From: Nocardia aurea
GTDB taxonomy: Bacteria > Actinomycetota > Actinomycetes > Mycobacteriales > Mycobacteriaceae
Assembly: GCF_003123685.1 (NCBI RefSeq)
Contig: NZ_QCYJ01000107.1
Span: 1-64,000 of the forward strand
Reading direction: 5' to 3'
Length of the DNA: 64,000 nucleotides
A program made the translations under genes and the position numbers. The notes under the pieces were generated by a model. The model made no database searches. It was not told the DNA's origin and saw only the letters and a list, made by a program, of their open reading frames with translations. Shown here piece by piece: positions 61,008-64,000 of this stretch; position 1 is the first letter of the stretch; each line of letters opens with the position of its first letter.

Positions 61008-61859
61008 TCAGGCCCGTCGTTCCTCGACATAGATGTCGAGGAACCGGCGGAGCATCGGGTTCACTTGCTCCGGCACTGTCAGGTGGTCGAAGTGACCCGC
61101 GCCGACCGTATGGCCGATCACCACATGGGGCGACAACTCGACGAGTCGATCCAATTCGGCGTAGTTCCCCGTCATGTGCGAGAACGTGAACAACGTCGGG
61201 ACGGTGACGCGTCGCAACGCGGCCTCGCCGTCCCAGTCGACGAAACCTTCCATCGTCGCCGCAAGCACCCATGGTGGGACGCTCTTGGCCATCCGCGTGT
61301 ACTCGGCATGCAACTCCGGTGCGTCCATTTCCCCGATCTGCGCGCCGACCAGCGCTTGAAGTGCCGCCTCGCCCTGGTCTCCGCGCAATCGGGCCGCGAG
61401 CGCGGCGATCGTGGAACCCATCGCGGGGTTGTTCACGATCGACCGATTGAGCACCACCAGCCCGCGGACAGCGTGCGGGTGGCGGGCGGCCAATTCGAGA
61501 GCGACCGCACCGCCCATGCTGCAGCCGAGGACCACCGGCCGGTCCAAGCCGAGTTCATCGATGACGAAGGCGACATCCTCCGCGAACGCGGCAGGCGTGT
61601 ACGGACCTTCGGGCTTACCGCTCTCGCCGTAGCCGCGTTGGTCGATCGCCACCACCCGGTGGCGATCGCTGAACTCCTCTACTTGTGGACGAAAAAATGT
61701 GTGGTCCGCCGCGTTCGGGTGCAGGAACAGCAAGGCAGGGCCCCCCTCGCCGACTTCGGCGACCACGAGTTCGACTCCGGCGTGATCCACCCGACGGACC
61801 CGCATCTCCGTGGTCCGGCCCCTGGTCGATGCGTCGTTGTCCGACGAATCGGCTGTCAT
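61008..61859 (-). CDS. Alpha/beta hydrolase, 283 aa
   Basis: The fold motifs are visible: ALLFLHPNAADHTFFRPQVE (oxyanion region), VVAIDQRGYGESGKPEGPYT, the nucleophile elbow VLGCSMGGAVALELA with Ser near 114, and VGAGHFDHLTVPEQVN with the His. A GAGGTGA site precedes the ATG. It is the first gene of the minus-strand operon. It may cleave an ester or a ring-fission product; the substrate is unknown. Confidence 0.9.
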   Translation of the reverse strand: MTADSSDNDASTRGRTTEMRVRRVDHAGVELVVAEVGEGGPALLFLHPNAADHTFFRPQVEEFSDRHRVVAIDQRGYGESGKPEGPYTPAAFAEDVAFVIDELGLDRPVVLGCSMGGAVALELAARHPHAVRGLVVLNRSIVNNPAMGSTIAALAARLRGDQGEAALQALVGAQIGEMDAPELHAEYTRMAKSVPPWVLAATMEGFVDWDGEAALRRVTVPTLFTFSHMTGNYAELDRLVELSPHVVIGHTVGAGHFDHLTVPEQVNPMLRRFLDIYVEERRA

Positions 61860-62123
61860 GATCGGCTCACCTCATATCTGAGAAATAAACTATCTGATCA
61901 GTATGTACGATAGGGCCATCGTAGACTTGGCGGCAACCACTCGCGGCCACGTTGTTCGCTGTGTGGTCGCACCGCTCGCGGTGCGACCATCGGCCGTGGT
62001 ACCGCGGGTTGCCCCATCCCCGCTTCGATGCGTGCGGGAGATTCCGTGCCGGATCCGGTGTCTTCCGCATCGTTCGTCCAATGACCTAATGTGACAGTCA
62101 TTTTATTATTGCGGAGGTACACG

Positions 62124-63059
62124 ATGGTGATCCGGCTCGGACTGAATATCGCCGACTACCGGGGTGACGGGCCGTGGAACGCGTTCGAGCGGCTGGTTCG
62201 CCTCGTGCGCGCGGGGGAGCGGGCGGGCTTCGACTCGTTCTTCGCCGGCGACCACCTCATGTCCGACAAAGCCGCGCCCGGCGGCCACTGGCTTGAGCTG
62301 TATACAACGTTGTCGGGACTGGCCGCCCGCACGAGTGACATCAAGCTCGGCGCACTGGTCGGTGCCGTGCTGCTGCGCAACCCCGCGCTTCTCGCGAAGA
62401 CGGTGACCAGTCTCGACGTGATCTCCAGCGGTCGCGCCATCTTCGGCATCGGCTCCGGCAGTCACGAGGGCGAGCACCGTGCCTACGGCTACGACTTCCC
62501 GCCACCCGCCGATAGGCTCGAAATTCTCGAGGAAACCGTCCAGCTCGCCATCGCGATGTTCGATGGTGGTCCGACCACCTTCGCGGGCAGGTGGGTGCGC
62601 ACCGCCGCAGCCGTCAACCTGCCCGCGCCGATCACTCGCGGCGGCCCGCCGGTGCTGATCGGCGGAACGGGGCGGCGGACGCTACGCCTGGTGGCGCGCT
62701 ACGCCGACGTCGCCAACTTCACCGGGAGCCGTAGGCGCGTTCCCGAACTCAACGCCGTGCTCGACGACCATTGCGCGGAGGTGGGCCGTGCCCCCTCGGC
62801 GATCACCCGAACGATGTTCACACCTGTCGTCATGGCGAAGACCAGATCGGAGGCCGAGGCGTTGATGACGCTCTGGCAGCGTGAGCACTGCGACCAGATC
62901 GGGTTCGTCATCGGGTCGGCCGACGATGTCGCCGGGCACATACGAGATCTGCTCGATGAGGGGATCGACGGGGTGATCGTCCAGCTTCCGGCCGCGCACA
63001 ACACTCCCGAGCGCATCAGCGAACTCGGGTGCCTGCTCGCCCCGGTAGTGGCCATTTGA
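62124..63059 (+). CDS. LLM-class flavin-dependent oxidoreductase, 311 aa
   Basis: A luciferase-like (F420 or FMN) oxidoreductase. Motifs: AGERAGFDSFFAGDHL, LGALVGAVLLRNPALLAKTV, SSGRAIFGIGSGSHEGEHRA, and PPVLIGGTGRRTLRLVARYA. The length fits F420-dependent and FMN-dependent members. GGAGG precedes the ATG at 62124. It is divergent from the alpha/beta hydrolase. It may oxidise a pathway intermediate or perform Baeyer-Villiger-type chemistry. Confidence 0.88.
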   Translation: MVIRLGLNIADYRGDGPWNAFERLVRLVRAGERAGFDSFFAGDHLMSDKAAPGGHWLELYTTLSGLAARTSDIKLGALVGAVLLRNPALLAKTVTSLDVISSGRAIFGIGSGSHEGEHRAYGYDFPPPADRLEILEETVQLAIAMFDGGPTTFAGRWVRTAAAVNLPAPITRGGPPVLIGGTGRRTLRLVARYADVANFTGSRRRVPELNAVLDDHCAEVGRAPSAITRTMFTPVVMAKTRSEAEALMTLWQREHCDQIGFVIGSADDVAGHIRDLLDEGIDGVIVQLPAAHNTPERISELGCLLAPVVAI

Positions 63060-63125
63060 ATCCGCTCGGATCGTCGGCCCAGGGGGTGGCTCGGCGGCGA
63101 GGAAACCATCCACGCCACTCACGGA

Positions 63126-63659
63126 CTACGGTCTCCCGTCGGCGATCGCGCCCCGGACAGTGTCTGCCGGCTCCGGACGCTCCGCCGCCATCGTCATGTT
63201 CTGGGTGCCGCCTTCACGATTGGCGAAGCCGTAGTGCGTGTCGGCGTACTGGATCACCCGAATGATCTCGGCGTCCCGGATGGTGAAGATGAAGCAGTAG
63301 TCCATCTCGTATGGGCTGCGTCGGGGTATCGGCCCTGGCTGTGGACTGTCAGCACCACCTCGGTCGCTAGCGGCGATCACCTCGTCGACGACGCGGAGGG
63401 GTCTCGCAGTCATAAGCCTCACCGAGGGCCCGGAGTTCAGCCCGGAAGGCTTCCATTGGCATGACGGGGTAGGGATCCGAGTCCGGGGGTATCGGCCAGC
63501 CGATGGTCGGCCAGAATTTGCGGTGCAACATCCGCTGGATCGTTCCCCGGGATAGCGCAGTGCGAACGCTCCCTCGACATCTCCGTCGTGCAGGAGCACG
63601 AAAGAACGACATGACAAGTCGCATGTTCCTTCCGTCGCTATCCGCAGCGGCTCGTGCAC
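63126..63659 (-). pseudogene. SnoaL-like (NTF2-fold) gene with two compensating frameshifts
   Basis: The outer frame starts MHEPLRIATEGTCDLSCRSF and ends with YEMDYCFIFTIRDAEIIRVI and QYADTHYGFAN, as in SnoaL-like proteins. The middle is in the wrong frame. The shifted frame reads SRGTIQRMLHRKFWPTIGWP and MPMEAFRAELRALGEAYDCE, the expected NTF2 core. A -1 shift near 63560 and a +1 shift near 63405 explain this. The outer frame has no stop, so a scrambled protein could be made. Confidence 0.65.
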
Positions 63660-63978
63660 GGCTTCTCCCGTCTCGTCGCAATCACCCTCGCCGCGTAATA
63701 GATTAATAATTGTATTTAAGGAGTCATGTCGGAGCGAGGTTCGGCAGAGCCGACCGGGCGCGAACGCGCGGGTTCTGAGCCTGTGACCCGCGATTGGTGA
63801 GCGGAGTGCTCGGTCGGCCGAACTGGGTGACTGTATTTAATTATTTGGTCCGATAATTTGCTAGAGTCCTGATATCGAAACAGAAGCGCTGGTCACAGCG
63901 GAAGGCCGACTCGGCGAGGAGACATCCCGTGGAACTACAGGTGGAGCAGGGGCGAGGGTCGGTCGCGGGGCTGGGTCG
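63660..63978. other. Intergenic with AT-rich blocks
   Basis: About 320 bases. AT-rich blocks (TAGATTAATAATTGTATTTA near 63700; TTTAATTATTTGGTCCGATA near 63836) may hold divergent promoters for the SnoaL-like gene and the next gene. A short frame at 63931-63980 (GTG start) overlaps the next ATG as CGATGA, like a leader peptide. Confidence 0.4.
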
Positions 63979-64000
63979 ATGACCGACACCACATCGCGGC
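63979..64000 (+). CDS. Start of a further gene, cut by the window end
   Basis: ATG at 63979 begins MTDTTSR and runs off the window. It overlaps the stop of a 17-codon frame. Only seven codons are visible, so no function can be given. Confidence 0.3.

Overview
The window is high-GC DNA with actinobacterial gene content, most likely from Nocardia, Rhodococcus or a close relative in the Corynebacteriales. The evidence is a TraA/TrwC-type MobF relaxase, DUF4326, DUF4192 and DUF6907-type proteins, a fragment resembling Mce-associated proteins, 3Fe-4S ferredoxins, and a dense CoA-thioester catabolic cluster. The genus is an inference.

Layout. (1) 1-3.1 kb: a few small hypotheticals and one beta-repeat protein. 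(2) 3.1-33.5 kb: an accessory replicon or integrative element carried almost wholly on the minus strand. It holds a 2018-residue MobF relaxase/helicase, a stand-alone protein resembling the relaxase tail, a ParB-like protein, an SSB, many small short-gap genes, and two tandem copies of a two-gene module (zinc-finger amidoligase plus class II glutamine amidotransferase). Intergenic gaps are filled with long GC hairpins. A Tn7-like transposon (about 24906-30269) interrupts this array. It carries TnsA-, TnsB- and TnsC-like genes and a fourth protein in which a TniQ/HTH-like N-terminus is fused to a chloramphenicol-phosphotransferase-like kinase. (3) 33.9-37.4 kb: an IS701-like element (CTAG target duplication, perfect inverted repeats), an IS3-family element with an orfA/orfB -1 frameshift, and broken gene remnants beside them. 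(4) 37.9-46 kb: a PAS-GGDEF protein, then a decaying stretch with an SDR pseudogene, a TetR pseudogene and a broken small lipoprotein gene, among intact genes (SDR reductase, TetR regulator, small protein, ferredoxin). (5) 46.2-63.7 kb: a catabolic cluster of two convergent operons meeting at a bidirectional terminator near 54.58 kb. The plus operon encodes a diverged DRE-TIM lyase, a family III CoA-transferase, two acyl-CoA dehydrogenases and an SDR; a separate promoter drives an amidohydrolase and an intradiol dioxygenase. The minus operon encodes an alpha/beta hydrolase, a ferredoxin, an acyl-CoA dehydrogenase, a ketosynthase-DUF35 fusion, an SCP2-type thiolase, a carboxymuconolactone-decarboxylase-like protein and an acyl-CoA ligase. 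An LLM-class oxidoreductase and a frameshifted SnoaL-like gene follow.

How it may work. Region 2 looks like the transfer and maintenance part of a conjugative plasmid or ICE; no replication initiator, integrase or type IV secretion genes are visible here. The duplicated amidoligase/amidotransferase module is the best candidate for a little-known biochemical system: it should form amide bonds on an unknown acceptor. Region 5 fits activation of an organic acid to a CoA ester, beta-oxidation-like shortening with thiolase/DUF35 chemistry, and ring opening by an intradiol dioxygenase. The substrate cannot be told from sequence alone.
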